A DNA stretch of 64,000 nt from Paenibacillus sp. FSL H7-0737 (GTDB lineage Bacteria > Bacillota > Bacilli > Paenibacillales > Paenibacillaceae), in NCBI RefSeq assembly GCF_000758545.1, contig NZ_CP009279.1, positions 6,696,001-6,760,000 on the forward strand, written 5' to 3'. Position 1 is the first letter of the stretch. Each line of letters opens with the position of its first letter. The notes under the pieces are model-generated. The model worked only from the letters and a program-made list of their open reading frames with translations. It made no database searches and was not told the origin of the DNA. The position numbers and the translations under genes are program-made. Below are positions 42,729 to 51,099 of this stretch, piece by piece.

Positions 42729-44731
42729 TCGAATAAACCCTCTTTCGATTCGATTTCAGCCAGCACTTGCAGCAGTCTGGCTTCTGCTTCTTTACATGTT
42801 CCTTCTAGCTGTACCGCGGCGTTCGATAGATGCCCACCGCCACCCATTTTTTCCATCACGACCTGTACATTCATACGCCCAAGTGATCGAGCACTAATGC
42901 TTATCAGGCCGTCTGGTCGCTCACTAATGACAAATGAAGCGACTACGTTCGTCATCCCAAGTAATGTATCCGCAGTCTGAGCGATAAGTAGCTGAGGAAT
43001 CTTCATACCTGGTGCCGTAACGACCAATGCGATTTGATCATAAATCATACGCGCATGTTTGATAATTTCGGCTTTTGAAATATACTCCTGTAAATCCTCC
43101 TTCAGCATACGCTGAATAAGAACGGTATCCGCACCATTTCGGCGCAGAAACCCTGCAGCTTCAAATGTACGTGAGCCTGTATGCAGTGCAAAGTGCTTCG
43201 TATCTACAGTAATTCCCGCTAAGAGCATTGTAGCATCCAATGGACTAATCTTTACCTTCTCATGGATATATTGAAGCAACTCTGTCACCAGCTCACAGGT
43301 TGATGAAGCATAAGGCTCTAAATAGACAAGTACAGCATCGTTGATGAACTCTTCACCTCTACGGTGATGATCCACCACCACAATTCTACTCGCATATTGC
43401 ACAAGCCGCGGTTCCATTGTCATAGATGCCTTATGGGTATCTACAACAATAAGCAGTGTATGCTCCGTCATCACTTGTAAAGACTGCTCCGTTGTGATGA
43501 ACGACTTAAACAATTCATCGTCTTTCCGAATCTGCTCCATCATGTTCGTTATGGAAGGATTAGGAGTTTCCATCACAATGCTAGCCTCTACATTATACAT
43601 CTGTGCGGCTCTCAGAAGGCCAATCGCAGCACCAACAGCATCGATATCTGGTGTGCGGTGGCCGAGGATCAGCACACGGTCGCTCTCCTGCATTAAATCA
43701 CGTAGCGCATGCGCAATCACTCGTGCCCGCACTCGTGTACGCTTCTCCGCAGCATTACTCTTTCCACCGTAGAAAGACAACCTCTGACCTGCTTTTACAG
43801 CAGCCTGATCTCCACCTCGGCCGAGCGCCATATCCAAACTGGATTGTGCTAAGGCACCTAGCTCGCTTGCAGAGTCCGCTCCAAATGCCATACCAATACT
43901 CAGTGTCATAGGCACTTTAAGGTCGGCAGTCATTTCCCTAATCTCATCGAGAATAACGAATCGACTTTCTTCCAGTGCTTGCAGACTACGATGATTAAGT
44001 AGCATTAGATAACGCTCAGACGACAGACGACGCAGATAAACATCAAACTGTTTACTCCATTCGGTGATCTCACTCGCTACCTTAGCGATCAGAGAAGTAC
44101 GCTGTTGATCATCCATTCCTTGAGCAGATTCATCTAGATTATCCATCATCACTATGCCAATCGCCAGCTTCTCATCCTCATAACGTTCACGTAGCACCAC
44201 AAGCTCAGTGATATCATACATGTAAAGAATACGTTCACTTGGAATAATGACAGCTTGGTAAAATCGTTCATCCACAGTGAGCTCAAGGCGAGTGTCATGC
44301 AATACGCCTTCTTTGTGAACATCCCTTTTTCCCGATACATTCGTCGTAAAAAAAGACTGCATATCCGGCAGCAATTCCAGTAGCGGTTCCCCAACTAAAG
44401 ACTTGCGCGCAAAAATATCACCAGCATAGCGGTTATTCCATTCTACTGTTCGATCTTCGCTAAACAGAATGATTCCGAGGGGCAGCATACTCACTGCTTC
44501 TCCCTCCACTCGCTTAATACGAAAAGTTAATCCATTAATATATTCCACCAGATTACGGCGGAACGAAATTTCCGTCTTCAGCATATAGAAGCATAATGTA
44601 CCTGCCAGAAACAGGCTAACGACCCCAAGAGCCCAGTTATAAATACTAACAATTATAATAAGGGCCAACAGCAGCATGAACGCCCATACGGTATGATAGC
44701 CGTGCCAGCGTCTTTGCAGAAATTTAGGCAT
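42725..44731 (-). CDS. gdpP: Cyclic-di-AMP phosphodiesterase GdpP (YybT)
   Basis: 668 residues. Two N-terminal membrane helices (about 12-52), a PAS domain (about 80-150), a degenerate GGDEF domain (about 170-310) lacking the GGDEF signature, then DHH/DHHA1. Metal-binding motifs are LGHRTPDIDAVGAAIGLL, VVDTHK and VVDHHRRGEE, and GGGGHLSNAAVQLEG is the DHHA1 end. It hydrolyses c-di-AMP to pApA, affecting potassium and wall homeostasis. It is transcribed between yybS and rplI. Confidence 0.95.
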   Translation of the reverse strand: MPKFLQRRWHGYHTVWAFMLLLALIIIVSIYNWALGVVSLFLAGTLCFYMLKTEISFRRNLVEYINGLTFRIKRVEGEAVSMLPLGIILFSEDRTVEWNNRYAGDIFARKSLVGEPLLELLPDMQSFFTTNVSGKRDVHKEGVLHDTRLELTVDERFYQAVIIPSERILYMYDITELVVLRERYEDEKLAIGIVMMDNLDESAQGMDDQQRTSLIAKVASEITEWSKQFDVYLRRLSSERYLMLLNHRSLQALEESRFVILDEIREMTADLKVPMTLSIGMAFGADSASELGALAQSSLDMALGRGGDQAAVKAGQRLSFYGGKSNAAEKRTRVRARVIAHALRDLMQESDRVLILGHRTPDIDAVGAAIGLLRAAQMYNVEASIVMETPNPSITNMMEQIRKDDELFKSFITTEQSLQVMTEHTLLIVVDTHKASMTMEPRLVQYASRIVVVDHHRRGEEFINDAVLVYLEPYASSTCELVTELLQYIHEKVKISPLDATMLLAGITVDTKHFALHTGSRTFEAAGFLRRNGADTVLIQRMLKEDLQEYISKAEIIKHARMIYDQIALVVTAPGMKIPQLLIAQTADTLLGMTNVVASFVISERPDGLISISARSLGRMNVQVVMEKMGGGGHLSNAAVQLEGTCKEAEARLLQVLAEIESKEGLFE

Positions 44732-44742
44732 GAACTCTCACC

Positions 44743-45660
44743 CTATCGTTTCGATTTCGTCACATACTCCCGCAGTGGGAAAGCAAGATCAATAATACCG
44801 ATAATGCGTAGCGGCGGCAGCAAAATGACCGGTATTGCTAGCAGAATGGCAACCATCTTGTTCCATTTGCGTTCATGCGCCAGGAAGAAGAAAAATCCAA
44901 TCGCCTGAATCATAAAGCCAATTCGTAGCAACGGCAGTAGATTGGCAGAAATCATGAGGATGTAATTATTCTCTGATCCTGAGAAGAAGAGCTGAAGAAC
45001 CACACCAATCAAATAATACCAAATAAACGATCTCGAAAGTCTCCATTCACGAGCAGGCTTCATCTTAGGCACTGCATAATTCATACTGTTCAGAATCGGA
45101 CGAACAATAGAATGCGTAATGACAGCTATCATAAAAGAGCTTACGATTAGAGTCATTGGGATCATTTGAACCGTCATATGACTTAGCTTGTTTACATCCT
45201 CAGTCGTAAATCCAAGATCAGTAAACAGTGGATTAGCAGTACCAAGATCAGACAGAGGCGAGTTAACCATCTGCAGCACATCGTTCACATAGTTAGACAA
45301 ATCAAAGTTAAATAACGCCGTACCGAGTAATAAGAGTAACAGGAATTCTCCAAGAATCGTAACCGTACCTGCAATCACGGTAGATACTGCTGAAGCATGT
45401 CTTTTATACCAACGTCCCATTACCAGAGCAGGTATTAAGAAATACGCCGCGATCAGCACATAAATAGGTGTAATCAGACCAACAATCAGCAACACCGGCA
45501 ATACGTGTATAACGAATTGTTTGGTGTTCAGCGTAGTGAATAACACTACTGCCGGAACAATCATAAATAGGGTAGTGATGATGAGCAGTGGAGTCGTTAA
45601 ACTAAGCAGCAAAAGTAAATATACTACGCTCCAAGCCACAGATGACCAGCGAAATTTCAA
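44743..45660 (-). CDS. yybS: YybS-family membrane protein (DUF2232)
   Basis: 305 residues, nearly all hydrophobic with about eight helices. The order yybS-gdpP-rplI is conserved in Bacillales, and YybS is the usual protein at this place. Function is unknown; in some relatives it resembles ECF-type S-components. It starts 11 bases before gdpP's ATG would be reached after its stop, so they are co-transcribed. Confidence 0.85.
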   Translation of the reverse strand: MKFRWSSVAWSVVYLLLLLSLTTPLLIITTLFMIVPAVVLFTTLNTKQFVIHVLPVLLIVGLITPIYVLIAAYFLIPALVMGRWYKRHASAVSTVIAGTVTILGEFLLLLLLGTALFNFDLSNYVNDVLQMVNSPLSDLGTANPLFTDLGFTTEDVNKLSHMTVQMIPMTLIVSSFMIAVITHSIVRPILNSMNYAVPKMKPAREWRLSRSFIWYYLIGVVLQLFFSGSENNYILMISANLLPLLRIGFMIQAIGFFFFLAHERKWNKMVAILLAIPVILLPPLRIIGIIDLAFPLREYVTKSKR

Positions 45661-45666
45661 CAGTAT

Positions 45667-45978
45667 TCACCTCTTACGCATATGTTCTTCTAAAGCAGAT
45701 ATATCTTGATACCATTCTTCCAGTTGATGCCCTTCCTGCTTATGCTTTCTGAGCTTCTCGAGTAGCAAGTCATCTAATTGACGATAGGGAATCCCTAGTC
45801 TGCGGCCCAAAATATAAGAGCTCATAATCAAACTAGCCAGGCTGTCGCCCACACGGGTAGTACTGCCTTCCCATAACGCTTTAAATAACCGTGAAACTTG
45901 GTCAATCACTTCTGTTTTTAACCATTCAATTACCTTGGCGCGTTTAGCGACATCCAGATCCTTCGGCACATTGGACAC
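45667..45978 (-). CDS. MazG-like family protein
   Basis: 103 residues, all helical. KALWEGSTTRVGDSLASLIM and SYILGRRLGIPYRQLDDLLL resemble the four-helix MazG-like fold (PF12643) of Firmicutes. Classical MazG pyrophosphatases bind magnesium through an ExxE...D pattern; only part of this is visible here, so activity is uncertain. It heads the yybS-gdpP-rplI-dnaB unit with a 6-base gap. Confidence 0.78.
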   Translation of the reverse strand: MSNVPKDLDVAKRAKVIEWLKTEVIDQVSRLFKALWEGSTTRVGDSLASLIMSSYILGRRLGIPYRQLDDLLLEKLRKHKQEGHQLEEWYQDISALEEHMRKR

Positions 45979-46104
45979 GTCTCTCTACCTCCGGCAAAAA
46001 GCTTTATTCTCCATTATAGCATAAAAAATTCCGTGTCACACAAGGGCGCCCCACGCACCTTAAGTATGCTTCAACAGGGGATGAACTAGTACTTCTTACA
46101 TTTT

Positions 46105-46157
46105 TAAAAAAGACCTGCTTTCCGTTATCGCCGGAAATACAGGCCTTGTTCCGATTG
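46105..46157 (-). terminator. Terminator after the CBS-domain gene
   Basis: On the minus strand AAGGCCTGTATTTCCG pairs with CGGAAAGCAGGTCTT and six T follow. Confidence 0.85.
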
Positions 46158-46182
46158 CTTCTATTACCGCGAATAAATTGGG

Positions 46183-46608
46183 CTATAATGACTCTTGAGA
46201 TTGTTTTGATACAAATTTCTCACAATATTCTATGACTTGACTCCGGCGAACGATGCCAATAAACCGGTTCATATCATCGACTACAGGAACAAAGTTCTGT
46301 ACCTTAGCCAAATTAATCAGATCTTCCATATCCGCATCAATCGAGACAGGTCTGTTATTCATCCTCAACGGCAAATCTTTAAGCAAGAATTTTGAAGCGT
46401 TCTCGAAAGTAACCTTGCCCTCGGATTCCTTCATATACCAGAGCAGATCACCCTCTGTAACCGTACCAGCGTATTCTCCATTTCGGTTCAAAATAGGGAC
46501 AGCAGTATAACGGTGATACTCCATCCTCTCCAACGTTTGGCGTAGCGTTGAATCGATCGTTACGCAAGCGACTTCCTGTTTCGGAAGTAAAAAAAATGCA
46601 ATATTCAT
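46183..46608 (-). CDS. Two-CBS-domain protein
   Basis: 141 residues made of a CBS pair (residues 8-65 and 75-135: LRQTLERMEYHRYTAVPILN, GEYAGTVTEGDLLWYM and QNFVPVVDDMNRFIGIVRRS). Such stand-alone pairs bind adenine nucleotides or c-di-AMP; B. subtilis DarB/YkuL is a c-di-AMP-binding relative of similar length. The nearby gdpP makes a c-di-AMP link attractive, but this is inference. Single-gene unit. Confidence 0.85.
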   Translation of the reverse strand: MNIAFFLLPKQEVACVTIDSTLRQTLERMEYHRYTAVPILNRNGEYAGTVTEGDLLWYMKESEGKVTFENASKFLLKDLPLRMNNRPVSIDADMEDLINLAKVQNFVPVVDDMNRFIGIVRRSQVIEYCEKFVSKQSQESL

Positions 46609-46734
46609 CTCTTGATCCTCCTCAAAGAGTTCCGAAGGAATTACGGTTCTTTAACTTCCTTTTACTACCATGCAAAATTATTAATACGTGGCAGCTTAAT
46701 AATCGTTCCAATACATTATAGCATGAAGACAGTA

Positions 46735-46768
46735 AGCAGCAGCCATAAGAATGTGAATGGCTGCTGCA
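46735..46768 (-). terminator. Hairpin after the LCP-family gene, probable terminator
   Basis: GCAGCAGCCAT and ATGGCTGCTGC flank a 10-base loop. The T-run on the minus strand is weak. Confidence 0.6.
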
Positions 46769-46801
46769 ATTAATTATATGAGTTTGAACTCCACTTTAGA
46801 A

Positions 46802-47842
46802 TTATTGCGTAACTGCTGTTGATTTAGGCTCCAGTGCATTACTTGCTTTTCCCGGCTCAATTAGTTGATCTACAGGTGTTGCTGCACTCATCCAGTTGTC
46901 GATCATCGCCTTAGCTTCACTCAAATCCTCTTCATCAACGATATCATAATAAACACCATCCATACGTTTACCTTCACCCATAACTGTGAAGCTTGAGATA
47001 TCCATGCCTTTTCCGCCCATGAATTTTTTGGCTAGACTAATGATCATCGAAGGCTCTATATCGGTTTTGAAATTATCTCCCATAATATCCAGCAACTTCG
47101 GAATGTTGCCAATTTGACTGATCGATAACATTTTATTCGCTACAACATCAATAAAAACCTGTTGGCGTTTGGTACGGTTAAAGTCACTATCCTCACGATA
47201 GCGCGTATAGTTCAGTGCTTCTTGTCCGTTATAAAGCGACTTTCCAGCTTCAATTGTAAACTTTTCATGATCCTTACCCTTGTTCACAATGTCTTTCTTA
47301 ATCGGCAGCGGAACGCCTCCAATAGCATCTACAGCATCCTTGAGTCCTTGGAAATTTATTGTCGCATAATATTGAATATCATGACCAAGCAGAGCTTCTA
47401 GAGAATCCTTGGCCATCTGTTGCCCCCCAAAAGCATAGGCATGTGTAATCTTATCCTTTTTATTATCCTTATGACCAATAATTTCCGTATACGTATCACG
47501 CGGAATAGAAATGAGCAGGATCTTATAGTCCTCAGGCCGAACAACAGCGTACATCATGGTATCTGAACGTGCCGTTTCATTATCACGTTGATCGGTACCT
47601 AAGAGCATAATTGAGAACGGATCGCTCTTGTACACAACCGGTTCTGGCTTAACCTTATTATCATCCTTAAGCGGCTGGTAAGATTCTTCCTTTAGCTTAG
47701 TTTCAACCCGATCAGACAAAAAGAGGTCGAAGGCTAATACAGCCAGGGAATTACGAAACAGAAAGCCTCCCGCTATAATAACAACAAGAACAATGAGGGC
47801 GATATATCTTTTCTTTATTTTTTTCATCTTTGATTCCTTCAT
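46802..47842 (-). CDS. LytR-CpsA-Psr (LCP) family wall-polymer ligase
   Basis: 346 residues from the second possible ATG (MKESKMKKIKKRYIALIVLV). One membrane helix (about 10-30) and the LCP domain follow: MLLGTDQRDNETARSDTMMY, ISIPRDTYTEIIG and NYTRYREDSDFNRTKRQQVF carry the conserved Asp and Arg residues. LCP enzymes attach teichoic acid or other anionic polymers to peptidoglycan. The 5' end contains a 16-base direct repeat that duplicates the Shine-Dalgarno and ATG in frame, so two starts five codons apart are both well placed. Confidence 0.9.
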   Translation of the reverse strand: MKESKMKKIKKRYIALIVLVVIIAGGFLFRNSLAVLAFDLFLSDRVETKLKEESYQPLKDDNKVKPEPVVYKSDPFSIMLLGTDQRDNETARSDTMMYAVVRPEDYKILLISIPRDTYTEIIGHKDNKKDKITHAYAFGGQQMAKDSLEALLGHDIQYYATINFQGLKDAVDAIGGVPLPIKKDIVNKGKDHEKFTIEAGKSLYNGQEALNYTRYREDSDFNRTKRQQVFIDVVANKMLSISQIGNIPKLLDIMGDNFKTDIEPSMIISLAKKFMGGKGMDISSFTVMGEGKRMDGVYYDIVDEEDLSEAKAMIDNWMSAATPVDQLIEPGKASNALEPKSTAVTQ

Positions 47843-48157
47843 TTTTGATTCCTTCTTTATTGTAGAATAATTGCTTGCCATATATATAATGCTTCCTGAA
47901 TCTTTATCAGGCAGTCATGACTTTATTTCTCACGGCGATCAACTGACCCTTATTCCATTATCTTATTGTCCCCCCTTTCAAGAAATTCAGGTCATTCAAA
48001 ATTATAGAAAAAAAGTTTTTTGCGGTTCTAAAATAATGTGCACTAAAACAATATTTCTATTGTAATCACTAAATGGATAAAAAGAAACCACAAATAACGA
48101 CATGAATAGGGAAAAAGCACCAAACCAAGTAATAAATACTGGTATGGCGCTCCGACT
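47843..48157. other. Intergenic region upstream of the LCP gene
   Basis: AT-rich, presumably the LCP promoter and the 3' end of the carboxypeptidase transcript. No hairpin, operator or small gene was recognised. Confidence 0.4.
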
Positions 48158-49111
48158 TTAGTTCCTAATTCTGAGCGGATTCATCATATGTTTAACCCGA
48201 TCACCGGATTGTAAACCACGGAAAAATCCGTAATCAAATAATTTTGCTGCCCCTTCAAATCGGCTCTCATAAGTCTTTGCCCCCATAACGACTGCAATAA
48301 GCCTATGCCCATCCCGCTGAGCCGAGCCTGCAATACAGTATCCTGCCCGGTTATTATGTCCAGTCTTTAAACCATCTGTACCCTCATAAGCGTAAATGCC
48401 ACCCATAGCTGGCAACATGAAATTGCTATTACTTACATATAGCCCCTTATTCTTCAAATGCATTTGTGTACGGCTGGAAATATTGAGAATATCCGGATGA
48501 TGATGGATTAGTGCGGCAGCCAATTTAGCGGTATCACGAGCTGTCATCATAGTCTCACCGCTGATATGCATATTCGGATCAGTGAAACCAAGATCCTTAC
48601 CTGATAGGCCCGTTGCATTAGTAAATATTGTACGAGAAGATAAGCCTAGACTATGTGCCTTGTCGTTCATCATGAGCACAAAAGAGGCTTCTGAACCAGC
48701 CATATACTCAGCCAATGCAACAGTAGCATCGTTGGCAGAATAAATAGTGACTCCTTCGAATAATTCTCTTATAGTATAGAATTCTCCCCGCTTCAATGAG
48801 AGGCTTGTGCCGCCCATTTTACTTGCATAGGCACTAATTGGGACTCTATCCTCCCATCTAATCATTCCAGAGGAGATTTGATCCAGCACAATCATTTCTG
48901 TCATTAATTTAGATACACTGGCCGGTGGCATGGGTACATCACCATTAATATCCACCCATATATCTCCGGTATCCATATCTAGAAGCACTGCTGATTCCGC
49001 GTCAATATTCGGTTTAAAACCAAGCCCAGTTGGCCTCCATACCGCAATTAAGACAACGACTAATACAGCTGCGATTGCCCCCACTACTATCCGTCTCTTC
49101 ATCGTCGTCAT
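48158..49111 (-). CDS. D-alanyl-D-alanine carboxypeptidase (S11 family)
   Basis: 317 residues. An N-terminal membrane helix or uncleaved signal precedes the penicillin-binding fold with all three motifs: PPASVSKLMTEM (SxxK), YSANDATVALAE (SxN) and GLKTGHNNRAGY (KTG). It trims terminal D-Ala from stem peptides. It lacks the PBP5_C domain of DacA, so it is nearer to DacF/DacB-type sporulation or housekeeping enzymes. Confidence 0.9.
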   Translation of the reverse strand: MTTMKRRIVVGAIAAVLVVVLIAVWRPTGLGFKPNIDAESAVLLDMDTGDIWVDINGDVPMPPASVSKLMTEMIVLDQISSGMIRWEDRVPISAYASKMGGTSLSLKRGEFYTIRELFEGVTIYSANDATVALAEYMAGSEASFVLMMNDKAHSLGLSSRTIFTNATGLSGKDLGFTDPNMHISGETMMTARDTAKLAAALIHHHPDILNISSRTQMHLKNKGLYVSNSNFMLPAMGGIYAYEGTDGLKTGHNNRAGYCIAGSAQRDGHRLIAVVMGAKTYESRFEGAAKLFDYGFFRGLQSGDRVKHMMNPLRIRN

Positions 49112-49176
49112 CCTCCATACTATATATGACGAATGAAACTACAATTTGATTTCACTTTTCACAAAAAATTATTATT

Positions 49177-50907
49177 TTATTTTTCGTCCTCTTCCTTAAT
49201 CCACCATTTATAAGGGTCTATAATCGTACTCATAGAATTCACGCGAACGCCCTGTAGGCGCTTATTTACTGGAACTATCGCTTTTCGTTCGGCAAAAAAG
49301 ATCATAGGCACCTCTTCATTAACCAGCTTCTGCCACTCATAGTATATTTCTTTACGATAATCCATATCGTATGCCTTCATACTTACGCCTTCACGAATCA
49401 GCTCTTCATTCCGCTCGGAAGACCAACGGGGATAGTTCCATAGATCATTTTCTCTCCATAGACCTGTTGGATCGGGATCACTCGCTAACCCCCATACTCC
49501 GTAAAATAGTTCGATAGACGGATCATCGGCTTCCACTGCATCGTAGAAAGCATGGAATTCCTTTAAGGCTCCACCGTTCAGCTGTACATCGAGTCCAACA
49601 TCACGCCAATTTCTTAAAATGGCATTAGTACGTAGCTCTGCTGTTTGACTGCCTAGCATAGAATCAAAATGGATCATCAGCTTCTGGCCCTTTGGGTCTT
49701 CTCGTAATCCGTCACCATCTAGATCCAAGAACCCAGCAGCATCCAGCAGTTCCTTGGCCTTTGTAGGATTATACAGATAAGCATTAATCTCAGTATCAGG
49801 GATCTTCGCCCAGCTAGTGCTAGATATTGGAGTCTCTACAGCCTCAGCTAGACCGTGGGAATATGCTTTGATGATCCCTTCACGATCTAAAGCATAATAC
49901 ATAGCTTGCCGTAATCTTTTGTCTTCAAATTTAGGGTTATCCATTACGATGGTCTCGGTTTCCGTATCCCAATGCCCGAATTTAAAACCTATATATTCAT
50001 AGCCTAGCTCAGCAGTTTGCAGGATGTTAATGTTATCCAGTTCTTTTAGATCATCATAAGCATCCCGAGGGGCTGACTCTATGTCAATCTCTCCTGATTG
50101 AAAGCGTTCAGCCACTTCCTTATCGTCAAATGCCTTATACACTATCCCATCCAATAGCGCTTTGCCCTTGTAATATTGATCAAAACGTTTCATTTCTACC
50201 CTCTGGCCAGGCTGAATATGTTCAACCTCAAAAGGGCCAATACCTATAGGAGATTTTCGCATCTGGTCACTTTCAGGCATATCTTTAACAGCAATTCCAG
50301 TATAGTATTTTTTATTCATCGGATAGGGCCACAGACTATCGATGGTGTTTACCCGTGCAGCAGTTACAGTTATTTTCAAAGTATAAGGATCTATAACCTT
50401 CAATCCGGATATGCCCTTCGCTTCTCCCTCATGATATGCCTCTGCACCCTGAATCATTTCAACACTATAATAATGCGAGCCCGTATAATCTGGACTAGCA
50501 ATAGTTTCAATTGCGAATTTCCAATCCTCTACCGTTAATTCATCACCGTTATGCCAACGGATTCCCGGTTTAATTTTAAAGGTAAATACTTTATGATCAT
50601 CAGATTCCTGCCAAGAGGCGATATTAGGAACCGTCACTAGTTCATCATTTACCTGAAACATCGGCTCAGTAATAAATTCCAGCACATGAAAATCATCTTC
50701 ACCTTCATAAAAAGCAGGCTCAAACAAACCCGTAAATGGTGAGGAGAATCCGTAGGTAACTACTCCACCAGCTTGTGGCTTATCGTCTACTACATTATGC
50801 CGCGAAGATAATGGATTACTGCTAGAAGTTGTTCTACTACATGCTGACAATAGAGTTGCCATCACGAGCAGCGTTAACAACAACCTGCATATTTTCTTAT
50901 TATTCAT
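49177..50907 (-). CDS. Oligopeptide ABC transporter substrate-binding lipoprotein
   Basis: 576 residues from the ATG of MNNKKICRLLLTLLVMATLL, preceded by GAGAAGGGAAG. The lipobox LLSAC gives a lipid-modified Cys. The SBP_bac_5 family fold follows (FKIKPGIRWHNGDELTVEDW, MRKSPIGIGPFEVEHIQPGQ, DKRLRQAMYYALDREGIIKA). No permease or ATPase genes are adjacent, so it is an orphan binding protein that must work with a transporter encoded elsewhere, or act as a sensor. Confidence 0.9.
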   Translation of the reverse strand: MNNKKICRLLLTLLVMATLLSACSRTTSSSNPLSSRHNVVDDKPQAGGVVTYGFSSPFTGLFEPAFYEGEDDFHVLEFITEPMFQVNDELVTVPNIASWQESDDHKVFTFKIKPGIRWHNGDELTVEDWKFAIETIASPDYTGSHYYSVEMIQGAEAYHEGEAKGISGLKVIDPYTLKITVTAARVNTIDSLWPYPMNKKYYTGIAVKDMPESDQMRKSPIGIGPFEVEHIQPGQRVEMKRFDQYYKGKALLDGIVYKAFDDKEVAERFQSGEIDIESAPRDAYDDLKELDNINILQTAELGYEYIGFKFGHWDTETETIVMDNPKFEDKRLRQAMYYALDREGIIKAYSHGLAEAVETPISSTSWAKIPDTEINAYLYNPTKAKELLDAAGFLDLDGDGLREDPKGQKLMIHFDSMLGSQTAELRTNAILRNWRDVGLDVQLNGGALKEFHAFYDAVEADDPSIELFYGVWGLASDPDPTGLWRENDLWNYPRWSSERNEELIREGVSMKAYDMDYRKEIYYEWQKLVNEEVPMIFFAERKAIVPVNKRLQGVRVNSMSTIIDPYKWWIKEEDEK

Positions 50908-51060
50908 GTGTTTCTTCCCTTCTCTAGTTGAACGTATATCTACATTTAAGTTATGGAACATAAATATTTTTACTGTAACAAAGTTTTATGGTGGTTACAA
51001 TAACTTCTAAGCCCTAGGCCTTTACTCCTGCTTGAAATTCACTTATTTCGTTATATCTAT

Positions 51061-51092
51061 AAAAAAAGACCTGTCTCGTGGACAGATCTTCA
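51061..51092 (-). terminator. Terminator after the MutS2-like gene
   Basis: On the minus strand AAGATCTGTC-CACGA-GACAGGTCTT followed by seven T. Confidence 0.9.
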
Positions 51093-51099
51093 TTTGAAT

